A stretch of 64,000 nucleotides of DNA from Pseudomonas bohemica (GTDB taxonomy: Bacteria > Pseudomonadota > Gammaproteobacteria > Pseudomonadales > Pseudomonadaceae): assembly GCF_002934685.1 (NCBI RefSeq), contig NZ_NKHL01000111.1:101105-165104 (forward strand), given 5' to 3'. Of this stretch, positions 9,836 through 18,701 are shown in pieces (position 1 is the stretch's first letter; the number at the start of each line of letters is the position of its first letter). The notes under the pieces were generated by a model. That model was not told the DNA's origin, ran no database searches, and saw nothing but the letters and a program-made list of their open reading frames with translations. The translations under genes were made by a program, and so were the position numbers.

Positions 9836-10085
9836 TAGGCAGGGCTCATAGTGGTCAGCGCGCAACTTTATAACAGCTTTTTCACGATTTCAGAGGCCAT
9901 TTGTCGAACAATTTACTGCCCTGAAAGTCAGAATTGACCGCAAAACTGTCACAACACTGTGGCCATCACCTTGCAGAACAAGGGTTTGCGCTAATGCGCA
10001 GAGGTTCAAACCATACGTCGGACGGGGTCGCCAAAGTCACAAAACTTACGCTTATTTTTTTCTATCGGTGCAAAAGAGGTAACCA
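9836..10085. other. Divergent intergenic region, NlpC/P60 and TM2 genes
   Basis: About 250 nt between two divergently transcribed genes, relatively AT-rich with several A/T runs (for example 10050-10063). It presumably carries both promoters. A ribosome site AAGAGG precedes the TM2 start. No structured RNA or operator could be recognised. Confidence 0.4.
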
Positions 10086-10505
10086 ATGAACACCTATTAC
10101 CCTGACAGTCAGCGTCCGGACACTCACAGCAAAGTTATGGGATATTTGCTGTGGATTGTCGGCTTCACCGGTTCTCATCGCTTCTATTACGGCAAGCCGG
10201 TCACCGGGACGATCTGGTTTTTCACCTTGGGTTTGCTGGGGATCGGCTGGCTGATCGACTTGTTTCTGATCCCGTCGATGGATCGCGAAGCGGACATGCG
10301 ATTCAACGCCGGTTCGACCGATTACAGCCTTGCCTGGATTTTGCTGACGTTTCTCGGCGTATTTGGCGTACACCGGATGTACCAAGGCAAGTGGATCAGC
10401 GGGATCATTTATCTGCTGACAGGCGGCCTGTTCTTTCTGGGCGTGCTGTATGACTTCTGGACGCTGAATGACCAGATTTCGGTGAAGAATGCGCAGCGTG
10501 GGTGA
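10086..10505 (+). CDS. TM2 domain protein with duplicated TM2 unit
   Basis: A 139-residue membrane protein of the TM2/NINE family. It holds two similar units, about residues 16-66 and 78-128, each starting with a glycine-rich helix and the loop GSHRFYYGK or GVHRMYQGK and ending in a second helix followed by D-F/L. TM2 proteins have no established bacterial role. AAGAGG lies 6 nt before ATG 10086. Confidence 0.85.
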   Translation: MNTYYPDSQRPDTHSKVMGYLLWIVGFTGSHRFYYGKPVTGTIWFFTLGLLGIGWLIDLFLIPSMDREADMRFNAGSTDYSLAWILLTFLGVFGVHRMYQGKWISGIIYLLTGGLFFLGVLYDFWTLNDQISVKNAQRG

Positions 10506-10535
10506 TTCACGCGGACGTTGCGCTTGATCTCAGCC

Positions 10536-10637
10536 TGTGGGAGTGAACTTGCTCACGAATGCTCACGAATGCTGACGTTCTGTCGCTGAAGATGTGGTGA
10601 ATGCACCGGCTTCTTCGTGAGCGAGTTCACTCCCACA
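10536..10637. repeat. REP doublet with an internal 10-bp tandem duplication
   Basis: TGTGGGAGTGAACTTGCTCACGAAT is mirrored by TTCGTGAGCGAGTTCACTCCCACA. The unit GCTCACGAAT occurs twice in a row at 10551-10570. Located between the convergent TM2 and pyrC' genes. Confidence 0.85.
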
Positions 10638-10686
10638 GGTTTTCGGTCGCCTGGGGAGTGAGGCATGTCAGGAAGGCAATCGGAGA

Positions 10687-11958
10687 TCACCCGATATAGC
10701 TAATCCGCCCATCGACGAAGGTGTACTTCACCGAGCCCGGCAGGCGGTGACCGAGGAATGGGCAGTTTTCGCCTTTGGACAGCCATTTCTCGCCCGCCAC
10801 CGTCGAAGCGGCAGGGTCGAACAGCATCAGATCCGCAGCCGCCCCAGCGGCCAGTTGCCCCACAGGCAGGCGCAAGGCCGCCGCAGGGCCTGAGCTGAGG
10901 CGCGACAGCAGCGTCGGCAGGTCCAGCAGGCCATCCTCCACCAATGTCATCGCCAGCGGCAGCAGCAACTCGACGCTGCTGATGCCCGGCTCGGTCGCGC
11001 CAAACGGCGCCAACTTGGCATCGCGCTCGTGAGGCTGGTGATGGCTGGAGATCGCTTGAACCACGCCTGACTTGACCGCTTCGCGCAAAGCATCACGGTC
11101 GTCGCGGGTGCGCAGCGGCGGCTGCACGTGATAGAGGCTTGAGAAGTCGATCAGGGCCTCGTCAGTCAAGATCAACTGATACAGCGCCACATCCGCTGTC
11201 ACCGGCAGGCCGCGAGCTTGCGCCTGGGCGATCAAAGCAACGCCACGAGCGCTGGTCAACTGGCTGAAGTGAGCGCGCACGCCACTTTGTTCGACCAGCA
11301 GCAGGTCGCGAGCCAGGGCCACGGTTTCCGCGGTTTCCGGAATACCCGGCAGACCAAGAAACGCCGCCGTCGCGCCGTCATGCGCCAGACCGCCCGCGGC
11401 CAGATCATGATCCTGCGAGTTGAAGATCACCGTCAGGTCGAACGTCGCGGCATATTCCAGCGCACGGCAGAGCGTGCGGTTGCTGCTGAAGTTGGTCAGA
11501 CCGTTGGTGAAGGCGACGCAACCGGCATCGCGCAACGCGATCAGTTCGGCCAGTTGTTCGCCTTCCAGGCCTTTGCTCAGCGCGCCAATCGGGAACACCT
11601 TGCTGTGGCCGGCTTCGCGCGCGCGATCAAGAATCAGCTCGGCAACGGCGGAGGTGTCGAGCACTGGCTTGGTCCGTGGCGGGCAGCACAGGCTGGTCAC
11701 GCCCCCGGCCGCCGCAGCGCGGGTTTCGCTGGCGATGCTGCCTTTGCGGCTGTAGCCCGGCTCGCGCAGGGACACATTCAAATCCACCAGGCCGGGCGCT
11801 GCGATCAAGCCCGTGGCGTCGATGGTTTGCGAAGGGCTAAAACCGGCAGGCGCCGCGCCCAAGGCAAGGACCTTGCCGGCTTCCAGGTGAACGTCGATGA
11901 CTTGGTCCAGACCGCTGACAGGGTCGATGACGCGAGCGCCGAGGATGCTGAACTTCAC
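10687..11958 (-). CDS. pyrC': PyrC', inactive dihydroorotase-like partner of ATCase
   Basis: A 423-residue amidohydrolase-fold protein homologous to dihydroorotase. Active enzymes carry DxHxHLREPG for the zinc site; here the segment reads [11 protein letters not shown], so both histidines are replaced (Asn and Ser) and catalysis is not expected. Such pseudo-dihydroorotases form the structural partner of pseudomonad aspartate transcarbamoylase. The start overlaps the pyrB stop by 4 nt (ATGA), consistent with stoichiometric synthesis. A genuine dihydroorotase must be encoded elsewhere. Confidence 0.93.
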   Translation of the reverse strand: MKFSILGARVIDPVSGLDQVIDVHLEAGKVLALGAAPAGFSPSQTIDATGLIAAPGLVDLNVSLREPGYSRKGSIASETRAAAAGGVTSLCCPPRTKPVLDTSAVAELILDRAREAGHSKVFPIGALSKGLEGEQLAELIALRDAGCVAFTNGLTNFSSNRTLCRALEYAATFDLTVIFNSQDHDLAAGGLAHDGATAAFLGLPGIPETAETVALARDLLLVEQSGVRAHFSQLTSARGVALIAQAQARGLPVTADVALYQLILTDEALIDFSSLYHVQPPLRTRDDRDALREAVKSGVVQAISSHHQPHERDAKLAPFGATEPGISSVELLLPLAMTLVEDGLLDLPTLLSRLSSGPAAALRLPVGQLAAGAAADLMLFDPAASTVAGEKWLSKGENCPFLGHRLPGSVKYTFVDGRISYIG

Positions 11959-12959
11959 TGCGCGTTCTCCTGCTCGAACTGGCGTTGGGCGGTTTGGCCA
12001 CTCATGGCCATGGACAGTACGGCCATGCGCACAGCGATGCCGTAGGTGACTTGATTGAGGATGACCGAATGGGCGCCGTCGGCCACTGCCGATTCGATCT
12101 CCACGCCTCGGTTGATCGGGCCGGGGTGCATGACGATCGCGTCAGGCCTGGCTCCGGCCAGGCGCGCGGTGGTCAGGCCGAACAGGCGGTAAAACTCACC
12201 CTCGCTCGGCAGCAGGCCGCCGGACATGCGCTCGCGTTGCAGGCGCAGCATGATTACCACGTCAACGTCTTTGAGGCCTTGCGCCAGATCGGTGTAGACC
12301 TTCACGCCGTACTGTTCGACGCCAATCGGCAGCAGGGTTTTCGGTGCGACCACGCGGATGTCGGGGCAGCCCAGGGCCTTGAGCGCGATCATGTTCGAGC
12401 GCGCCACGCGGGAGTGCAGGATGTCACCAACGATGGCCACCGAGAGGTTCTTGAAATCGCCCTTGTGGCGGCGGATGGTCAGCATGTCGAGCATGCCCTG
12501 GGTCGGGTGCGCATGACGCCCGTCGCCGCCGTTGATGATCGCCACCTGAGGGCACACGTGCTCGGCAATGAAATGCGCCGCGCCCGAGTCGCCGTGACGT
12601 ACGACGAACATGTCGGCGGCCATCGCTTCCAGGTTACGCAGCGTGTCGAACAGGGTTTCGCCCTTGCTTGTCGAAGAGGTCGAGACGTTCAGGGTGATGA
12701 CGTCCGCAGACAGCCTCTGTGCTGCCAGTTCGAACGTGGTGCGGGTGCGGGTCGAGTTCTCGAAGAACACGTTGCACACGGTCTTGCCGCGCAGCAGCGG
12801 GACTTTTTTCACCGCCCGGGCGCCAACTTCGAGGAACGAGTCGGCGGTGTCGAGGATTTCTGTGAGCAGTTCGCGGGGCAAACCGTCGAGCGAGAGAAAA
12901 TGTTGCAGCTGACCCTGATGGTTCAGCTGCAGCGGGCGCTTGGCGTCTGGAGGCGTCAT
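11955..12959 (-). CDS. pyrB: Aspartate carbamoyltransferase catalytic chain PyrB
   Basis: A 334-residue enzyme joining carbamoyl phosphate and aspartate in pyrimidine synthesis. The carbamoyl-phosphate motif [12 protein letters not shown] lies near residues 69-80, with [14 protein letters not shown] near 144-157 and [12 protein letters not shown] near 275-286. Pseudomonad PyrB has an N-terminal extension and needs PyrC' for assembly, which agrees with the coupled downstream gene. It lies 10 nt downstream of pyrR. Confidence 0.96.
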   Translation of the reverse strand: MTPPDAKRPLQLNHQGQLQHFLSLDGLPRELLTEILDTADSFLEVGARAVKKVPLLRGKTVCNVFFENSTRTRTTFELAAQRLSADVITLNVSTSSTSKGETLFDTLRNLEAMAADMFVVRHGDSGAAHFIAEHVCPQVAIINGGDGRHAHPTQGMLDMLTIRRHKGDFKNLSVAIVGDILHSRVARSNMIALKALGCPDIRVVAPKTLLPIGVEQYGVKVYTDLAQGLKDVDVVIMLRLQRERMSGGLLPSEGEFYRLFGLTTARLAGARPDAIVMHPGPINRGVEIESAVADGAHSVILNQVTYGIAVRMAVLSMAMSGQTAQRQFEQENAQ

Positions 12960-12969
12960 CGAAGGACTC

Positions 12970-13491
12970 TTAGAGGGCGGCGGAATCGGTGGAAAGGTCT
13001 TGCAGTTCTAGCGTCAGCGGCGCCGGGCCGGACAGCTTGACGCGCTCGTTTGGAGACAGGTCCAGCGTCGCGCCGGTCACATTTGGACGAATCGGCAGCT
13101 CGGCGGCGTCCAGGTCCAGCAGCGACACCAGGGTCACGCTGGCCGGGCGGCCGTAGTCGAACAGTTCGTTGAGGGCTGCGCGAATGGTCCGGCCGCTCAT
13201 CAGCACGTCATCGATCAACACCAGATGCTGGCCTTCGATCTCGAACGGCAGCTCCGATGGACGCACTTGAGGGTGCAGGCCGTTCTGGCTGAAATCGTCG
13301 CGATAGAAGGAAACGTCGAGCGTGCCCAGCGGCGACTGGCTGTTCAGCGCTTCGAGCAGAGCCTGGGCGACCCACACGCCGCCGGTGCGGATGCCAATGA
13401 AGCGAGGCTCGCTGATACCACGTTTATTCAGGTGCGCGTTCAAATCGATCGCCATCTGGCTGATCAGTTCGGCGGGATTGGGCAGGGTCAT
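12970..13491 (-). CDS. pyrR: PyrR, bifunctional pyr regulator / uracil phosphoribosyltransferase
   Basis: A 173-residue phosphoribosyltransferase-fold protein. The PRPP loop [18 protein letters not shown] lies near residues 89-106, with [10 protein letters not shown] near 33-42. In other bacteria PyrR binds pyr mRNA in response to UMP and has weak UPRTase activity. No convincing PyrR-binding attenuator was seen in the 91-nt gap upstream, so its regulatory action here is open. First pyr gene of the pyrR-pyrB-pyrC' set, downstream of ruvX. Confidence 0.93.
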   Translation of the reverse strand: MTLPNPAELISQMAIDLNAHLNKRGISEPRFIGIRTGGVWVAQALLEALNSQSPLGTLDVSFYRDDFSQNGLHPQVRPSELPFEIEGQHLVLIDDVLMSGRTIRAALNELFDYGRPASVTLVSLLDLDAAELPIRPNVTGATLDLSPNERVKLSGPAPLTLELQDLSTDSAAL

Positions 13492-13582
13492 GGTTGCTCC
13501 TTCAGATGCCCGGTCGTGTTCCTTGTCGACGCAGGCTAAAGCTCGATTTCAGTGCTGTTCAATGCGTTGCAGTGTAAATCGC

Positions 13583-14023
13583 TCAGGTGTCAAACAGTGC
13601 GCTGTTTTCTTCCAGCCAGCTTTGCAGCAAGAGCGCTGCGGCGATGGCGTCCACCGGATTGTCGCGGTAGCTGCCACGCTGACCGCCGCGGGACATGCGT
13701 TCGCCCTTGGCTTCGAATGTGGTCAGGCGTTCGTCCTGGGTATAGACCGGCAGATTGAAGCGGCCATTGAGCTTGCGCGAGAACTTCTCGGCGCGGGCGC
13801 TCATTTCGCTGGGCGTGCCGTCCATGTTCAGTGGCAGGCCGACCACGATTGCATCGGGCTTCCACTCGGTGATCAAGGCTTGCACCTTGTCCCAGTCCGG
13901 CACGCCATTCTGGGCCTTCAAGGTGCACAGCTCACGGGCTTGGCCGGTAATGACCTGGCCAACCGCAACGCCGATCTGTTTGCTGCCGTAGTCGAAACCC
14001 AGTAACAGGCGCAATGCAGCCAT
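13583..14023 (-). CDS. ruvX: RuvX/YqgF pre-16S rRNA nuclease / Holliday junction resolvase-like
   Basis: A 146-residue RNase H-like protein. LLGFDYGSKQIGVAVG at the N-terminus supplies the first catalytic Asp, AIVVGLPLNMDG the middle strand, and YTQDERLTT plus DNPVDAIAAALLLQ the later acidic residues. In E. coli the family matures 16S rRNA 5' ends; resolvase activity has also been proposed. Its ATG shares one base with the yqgE stop (TGATG), so the two are coupled. Confidence 0.93.
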   Translation of the reverse strand: MAALRLLLGFDYGSKQIGVAVGQVITGQARELCTLKAQNGVPDWDKVQALITEWKPDAIVVGLPLNMDGTPSEMSARAEKFSRKLNGRFNLPVYTQDERLTTFEAKGERMSRGGQRGSYRDNPVDAIAAALLLQSWLEENSALFDT

Positions 14024-14592
14024 CAGGCGTGGCCCGCCTGACTGGTCAGCAGATTCAGATTGACCCCCAGTTTTGCGGCGGCAGCGTCGAGGCGCTGTTC
14101 GCTCTCGAGTTCGAACAGGATGGCTGGGTCAAAGGCGCAGTTCAGCCAGGCATTGGCGGCGAATTCGGCCTCCAGTTGCCCGGCATCCCAGCCTGCATAA
14201 CCGAGGGTGATCAAATTTTGATCAGGTCCGTAGCCGTCGGCGATGGAGAACAGGATGTCCTGGGAGGTGGACAGCGAAATGCCGCCCAGATCGACCGTTG
14301 CCTGAAACAGCGGCCCGGTCGGATGCAGGACGAACCCGCGATCAGTCTGCACCGGACCGCCGACATGGATAGGAATGTGCTGGCACCGTGCCGGGGGCGG
14401 CAGTTCGGGGCGCAACTGCTCAAGGATGTCCGCCAGCGACAGGCTTTGCGGTCGGTTGATGACCAGGCCCATGGCGCCATTGGCGTTGTGCTCGACGATG
14501 TAGGTCAAGGTCTGAGCGAAGTTCTCATCGTGCATGTGGGGCATGGCGATCAGAAATTGATGCTTGAGGTACGACGCAGTGACGTTTTTCAT
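14023..14592 (-). CDS. yqgE: YqgE/AlgH family protein
   Basis: A 189-residue UPF0301 protein. The family pattern includes LKHQFLIAMPHMHDENFAQTL at the N-terminus, GAMGLVINRP near residue 40 and the late NAWLNCAFDPAILFE segment. Homologue AlgH is linked to alginate regulation in P. aeruginosa, but the molecular role is unknown. The start MKNVTASY (14592) is chosen over an upstream in-frame ATG at 14628 because family members begin there. Coupled to ruvX. Confidence 0.92.
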   Translation of the reverse strand: MKNVTASYLKHQFLIAMPHMHDENFAQTLTYIVEHNANGAMGLVINRPQSLSLADILEQLRPELPPPARCQHIPIHVGGPVQTDRGFVLHPTGPLFQATVDLGGISLSTSQDILFSIADGYGPDQNLITLGYAGWDAGQLEAEFAANAWLNCAFDPAILFELESEQRLDAAAAKLGVNLNLLTSQAGHA

Positions 14593-14729
14593 GAGCCCTA
14601 GTGTGGCGCCGTGGGGCAGTTGTGACAACTGGCAGAACCGACGCTGCTATGGATAAATCGCGACGCAGGTCAGGTTTCATGTTGCCGATGCGCTGAGTTG
14701 CAACCAAAGCTCCCGGCTGGTGGTGAGCC

Positions 14730-14821
14730 TGTGGGGAGTGAGTTTGCTCACCAATGGGTCAGTACATTCACAGGACATGCGGGGCTGAACGACAGTGTTC
14801 GTGAGCAAGCTCACTCTCACA
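14730..14821. repeat. REP doublet between TonB gene and yqgE
   Basis: TGTGGGGAGTGAGTTTGCTCAC is mirrored by GTGAGCAAGCTCACTCTCACA. It occupies much of the 278-nt gap between the end of the tonB-like gene and the yqgE start. Confidence 0.8.
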
Positions 14822-14870
14822 GGAATAGTGCGTTCGGCCTTAGAGCCTCACTCCTGCACACGCTGCGGCG

Positions 14871-15773
14871 TCAGTTACTGGAAAGCTTGTCCCCGCGGGC
14901 GAATTTCCAGGTGCGGATGATTTCCAGCCGGTCGATGTCTGAAAGATCGCCGCTGAACGGCGCAAAAGGCGCGGCCAGGCGCACGATTTTCTGCGCGGCC
15001 TGGTCCAGCAACGGCTGGCCAGACGACTCCAGCACCAGCACTTCATATAAAGAGCCATCGCGGTTGATCGAGACCATCATCCGCAGGCTGCCGTAGATCT
15101 GCTTGCGCCGGGCTTCTTCGGGGTAGTTGAGGTTGCCGATGCGCTCGATCTTCTTGCGCCAGTCCTCTTTGTACCAGGCACCCTTGTCGCGCATGGTCGA
15201 AGCCGCGCTGAGGCGGTGAATCTTCGGTCGTTTCGCATAGGCCTGCTGTTCATCGGCCAGTTCGGCTTCGAGGCTGGCGATTTCGCTGTTCAGCTGAGCG
15301 CTGTCGAACGTCGGCGCGGCTTTCTTCGGCTCGTTCGGTTTGACTTCATCGCGCTTGGCGACGGTCTTCTGCTGCGCTTGGGCCTTGGTGGCGACGGCGG
15401 TCTTCGGCGCGTCCTGCTTGACCACCGGTTTGGCGGCAGGAGGCGGCGTCACTTTGTTGATCTGGGTGTCTTGGTACGGCGCGATTTCAGTGGTCTTGGG
15501 CACCGCTTTCTTGTCGAGGGTGCCGCTGCCCTGCTGGTTTTCCTGAGCGAGGAAATCCGCATCCTTGGGTTTGGTGTCGCTTTTGAACGGGGCAAGGGTG
15601 ATTTCCAGCGTCTGGCTGATCTTTTCCGGTTTGACATAGGTAAAGCCCACGCCAAGGATCACTGCCAGATGCACGAGCGCAGCGATCATCAGCGTAAAAC
15701 CCAGACGATCGGCCGGGCGCACGTGGGTGCGGGTCAGGGCCATCGGGAGATCACTGTCGACCGCAGCGTTCAT
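14871..15773 (-). CDS. tonB3: TonB energy-transducer protein (TonB3-like)
   Basis: A 300-residue TonB-family protein with an N-terminal membrane anchor (about residues 24-46), a long Lys/Pro/Ala/Gln-rich periplasmic linker (60-170) and a C-terminal TonB domain. The latter has NYPEEARRKQIYGSLRM near 212-228 and the final LEIIRTWKF. The position between yqgE and gshB, just before pilG, is that of P. aeruginosa tonB3, which has been linked to twitching and pilus assembly rather than iron uptake. No exbB/exbD adjoins it. The TonB family call is firm; the pilus role is inferred from synteny. Confidence 0.88.
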   Translation of the reverse strand: MNAAVDSDLPMALTRTHVRPADRLGFTLMIAALVHLAVILGVGFTYVKPEKISQTLEITLAPFKSDTKPKDADFLAQENQQGSGTLDKKAVPKTTEIAPYQDTQINKVTPPPAAKPVVKQDAPKTAVATKAQAQQKTVAKRDEVKPNEPKKAAPTFDSAQLNSEIASLEAELADEQQAYAKRPKIHRLSAASTMRDKGAWYKEDWRKKIERIGNLNYPEEARRKQIYGSLRMMVSINRDGSLYEVLVLESSGQPLLDQAAQKIVRLAAPFAPFSGDLSDIDRLEIIRTWKFARGDKLSSN

Positions 15774-15939
15774 CGACGCTCCGCAATCACATCAACCAGC
15801 ATTGTTAAAACCAACCTAATGCGCAATTCAGGCCGCGCATGATAACGCAATGTGAGTAGGGTCTTGGGGTTCGATGCGGGGTTGGCCGATTAGTGGGCGG
15901 CATTCAATCCGTCAGCCAGGGGGTGTTGCTGCTGACCTC

Positions 15940-16004
15940 TTCGTGAGCAAGTTCACGCCAACAGGGACGCGGAGATCCTGTAAGCGTGAGCTTGCTCACC
16001 AATG
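15940..16004. repeat. Degenerate REP half-sites in reversed order
   Basis: TCGTGAGCAAGTTCACGCCAACAGG (15940-15964) is followed by CTGTAAGCGTGAGCTTGCTCACC (15978-16000). The arms are tail-first compared with the other doublets and the outer TGTGGGAG ends are eroded. It lies just past the gshB stop. Confidence 0.55.
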
Positions 16005-16016
16005 GCGCCGCTCGGT

Positions 16017-16970
16017 TTACCGCGCCTGCAGCTTCTTCTCAATCACATCCATCAACATCCCGCCAATGTCCGTGCCGAACGCATTGTCGATCTCGCGGAT
16101 GCAGGTCGGGCTGGTGACGTTGATCTCGGTCAGATGCTCGCCAATTACGTCCAGGCCCACGAACAACAGACCCTTTTCACGCAAGATCGGGCCGACTTCG
16201 GCAGCGATCCAGCGGTCACGGTCGGTCAGTGGACGGGCTTCGCCACGGCCGCCAGCGGCGAGATTGCCACGGGTCTCGCCAGCGGCCGGGATGCGCGCCA
16301 GGCAATACGGCACCGGCTCGCCATCGACCATCAGAATGCGCTTGTCGCCGTCCTTGATTGCTGGCAGATACGCCTGAGCCATGATCTGATGCGCACCGTT
16401 GACAGTCAGGGTTTCGAGGATCACCGACAGGTTCGGGTCTTCAGCGCGGTGGCGGAAGATCGAGGTTCCACCCATGCCGTCCAATGGCTTGTAAATCACG
16501 TCGCCGTGCTCAGCCGCGAAAGCACGGAGGATGTCGGCGCGACGGCTCACCAATGTCGGCGGCGTGCAGTGCGGGAAAAGCGTGGCGAACAGCTTCTCGT
16601 TGCAGTCCCGCAGGCTTTGCGGCTTGTTCACGATCAGCGTGCCCGCGCGCTCTGCCTGTTCCAGCAGGTAGGTGGTGTAGATGAAGTCCATGTCGAACGG
16701 TGGATCCTTGCGCATCAGGATCACGTCCAGATCGTCCAGCCCGCTGTCTGTTTCAGCTTCGAATTCGAACCAGTGCTCAGGGTTCGCGAAGACTTTCAGC
16801 GGTTTCATGCGAGCGCGGGCTTGACCGGCAACTTGATACAAATCCTGCTGCTCCATATAGAACAGCGACCAGCCGCGCGCCTGCGCCGCCAGGAGCATGG
16901 CCAGCGAGCTGTCCTTTTTGTAGGAAATGCGCTCGATGGGGTCCATGACAATTCCAACGCGAACGCTCAT
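16017..16970 (-). CDS. gshB: Glutathione synthetase GshB
   Basis: A 317-residue ATP-grasp ligase that adds glycine to gamma-glutamylcysteine. Markers are VRVGIVMDPIERISYKKDS at the N-terminus (substrate site), VNKPQSLRDCNEKLF near residue 120, the ATP loop YKPLDGMGGTSIF near 158-170 and the metal/ATP residues in FVGLDVIGEHLTEINVTSP near 270-288. The start MSVRVGI (16970) fits the family; the frame continues upstream without a plausible ribosome site. Confidence 0.96.
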   Translation of the reverse strand: MSVRVGIVMDPIERISYKKDSSLAMLLAAQARGWSLFYMEQQDLYQVAGQARARMKPLKVFANPEHWFEFEAETDSGLDDLDVILMRKDPPFDMDFIYTTYLLEQAERAGTLIVNKPQSLRDCNEKLFATLFPHCTPPTLVSRRADILRAFAAEHGDVIYKPLDGMGGTSIFRHRAEDPNLSVILETLTVNGAHQIMAQAYLPAIKDGDKRILMVDGEPVPYCLARIPAAGETRGNLAAGGRGEARPLTDRDRWIAAEVGPILREKGLLFVGLDVIGEHLTEINVTSPTCIREIDNAFGTDIGGMLMDVIEKKLQAR

Positions 16971-17234
16971 GGGTAATATCCTCTGTCCGGTAATGGCCCG
17001 GGCGGGCCTGAAAACAGGCGTCAGGGTGGCGCTGCGCTGGCTTGCGGTCAAGGGGCAAGCGCGGCGCATATGCTTTATGGATTGAGCGCCGGGAGTGTGC
17101 TAAAAAGGCTCGGCATCTGGCGTCGAGCCGGGTGTCCCGGGCCCCTCTAGATGGGGGTTCAGCGATGCGAGCAGTACCACAAGTCAGGCAGAAGGCACAC
17201 CCATCTGAGTCGCCGAGGCGATGGTAGAGCAGAT
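16971..17234. other. Divergent intergenic region gshB / pilG
   Basis: 264 nt that must hold the gshB and pilG promoters. A short inverted repeat CCCCTCTAGATGGGGG (17140-17155) lies in the pilG leader. No sigma-54 or other recognisable box was found. Confidence 0.35.
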
Positions 17235-17645
17235 ATGGAACAGCATTCAGCCCCATTGAAAGTCATGGTCATCGACGACTCCCGCACGATCCGTCGTACC
17301 GCCGAGACCCTGCTGAAGAACGTCGGCTGTGAAGTGATCACCGCTGTGGATGGCTTCGATGCCCTGGCCAAGATCGCTGATAATCATCCGAGAATCATTT
17401 TTGTCGACATCATGATGCCCAGGCTGGACGGGTATCAGACCTGTGCGTTGATCAAAAACAACCGGGCATTCAAGTCTACGCCGGTGATCATGTTGTCCTC
17501 CCGGGACGGGCTGTTCGACAAGGCCAAGGGGCGTATCGTCGGGTCCGATCAGTTTTTGACCAAGCCGTTTAGCAAGGAAGAGCTGCTGAGCGCGATCAAG
17601 GCCCACGTGCCGGGATTCGTTGCAGTAGAACAACAACTATCTTGA
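17235..17645 (+). CDS. pilG: PilG, Chp-system response regulator
   Basis: A 136-residue single-domain receiver. Acidic pocket VIDD at 13-16, phospho-acceptor Asp58 in FVDIMMPRLDG, and conserved Lys in FLTKPFSKEE near 113. In P. aeruginosa PilG is phosphorylated by ChpA and promotes pilus extension and adenylate cyclase activation. First gene of pilG-pilH-pilI-pilJ-chpA-chpC. The start MEQHSAPLK is used; an upstream in-frame ATG at 17151 would add an unrelated basic segment. Confidence 0.95.
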   Translation: MEQHSAPLKVMVIDDSRTIRRTAETLLKNVGCEVITAVDGFDALAKIADNHPRIIFVDIMMPRLDGYQTCALIKNNRAFKSTPVIMLSSRDGLFDKAKGRIVGSDQFLTKPFSKEELLSAIKAHVPGFVAVEQQLS

Positions 17646-17690
17646 TGCCGCTCCTTCAACGAAGGGCCGCTGTTTCTATGGGGAAGTACC

Positions 17691-18056
17691 ATGGCTCGAA
17701 TTCTGATCGTCGATGATTCGCCGACCGAAATGTACAAGCTGACCGGGATGCTGGAAAAGCACGGCCATGAGGTCCTCAAGGCGGAAAACGGTGCTGATGG
17801 CGTAGCTCTGGCGCGTCAGGAAAAACCCGATGCGGTATTGATGGACATCGTCATGCCAGGCCTCAATGGCTTCCAGGCGACCCGTCAGCTGACCAAGGAT
17901 GCCGAAACCAACATGATCCCGGTGATCATGATTACCACCAAGGATCAGGAAACCGACAAGGTCTGGGGCAAACGCCAGGGTGCGCGGGACTACCTGACCA
18001 AGCCGGTGGACGAAGAAACCCTCATGAAAACCCTGAACGCGGTTCTGGCGGGCTGA
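17691..18056 (+). CDS. pilH: PilH, Chp-system response regulator
   Basis: A 121-residue single-domain CheY-like protein with acidic residues VDDS at 7-10, phospho-acceptor Asp52 in LMDIVMPGLNG and Lys in YLTKPVDEE near 103. In P. aeruginosa PilH favours pilus retraction or acts as a phosphate sink. It lies 45 nt after pilG in the same operon; GGGGAAG precedes ATG 17691. Confidence 0.95.
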   Translation: MARILIVDDSPTEMYKLTGMLEKHGHEVLKAENGADGVALARQEKPDAVLMDIVMPGLNGFQATRQLTKDAETNMIPVIMITTKDQETDKVWGKRQGARDYLTKPVDEETLMKTLNAVLAG

Positions 18057-18072
18057 AGGCCGGCCAGCGTTC

Positions 18073-18612
18073 ATGGCTCAGTCACAAACTGCCTTCCAAC
18101 TGCTGCTCGACATCGATCAGCGGTGCCGCTCACTGGCGGCCGGGCTGCCTTTGCAGGAAACCCGGCAACAAGGCTGGAGCGGCATCGGCTTTCGCATGGG
18201 CGAGCGCTTTTACGTCGCGCCCATGGGCGAGGTCGACGAAATCCTTCACGAGCCACGTTATGCCGCGCTGCCGGGCGTCAAACCCTGGGTCAGAGGCATC
18301 GCCAACTTGCGCGGCCGGCTGCTGCCGATCATGGATCTGTACGCCTTCTTCGGTCACGAACTCTCGCCTCTGCGCAAGCAGCGCCGGGTGCTGGTGATCG
18401 ATCATCAGGACGTCTTCGCCGGCTTGCTGGTGGACGAAGTGCTGGGCATGCAGCATTTCAATGAGCGCAGCCTGATGCCGGAATCGGCCGATGACAGCGA
18501 GCCCGATATTGCCCCGTACATTCAAGGCCGATTCCTGCGCGAGCAGGCGTGGCGGGTTTTCAGTCCCAGAGCCCTCGTGCAATCGCCGGGTTTCATGGAT
18601 GTCGCACTTTAA
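18073..18612 (+). CDS. pilI: PilI, CheW-like coupling protein
   Basis: A 179-residue CheW-domain adaptor connecting PilJ receptors to the ChpA kinase. The domain starts near residue 40 (GIGFRMGERFYVAPMGEVDEI, split by the fold) and includes WVRGIANLRGRLLPIMDL near 77-94, the usual CheW signature. The gap to pilH is only 16 nt, so it is co-transcribed. Confidence 0.93.
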   Translation: MAQSQTAFQLLLDIDQRCRSLAAGLPLQETRQQGWSGIGFRMGERFYVAPMGEVDEILHEPRYAALPGVKPWVRGIANLRGRLLPIMDLYAFFGHELSPLRKQRRVLVIDHQDVFAGLLVDEVLGMQHFNERSLMPESADDSEPDIAPYIQGRFLREQAWRVFSPRALVQSPGFMDVAL

Positions 18613-18701
18613 TACTGTCTGGCAGAGCAACGGAGACGTCTATCGTCTTCGCAGACGCGGATGTGTCCGCCAAAGCCATGATTCAGGCGGAGCCCTGAGA
18701 A

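Noticed and set aside
13492..13582. PyrR-binding attenuator ahead of pyrR
   Set aside because: No anti-terminator/terminator pair or conserved PyrR-binding loop could be found in the 91-nt gap.
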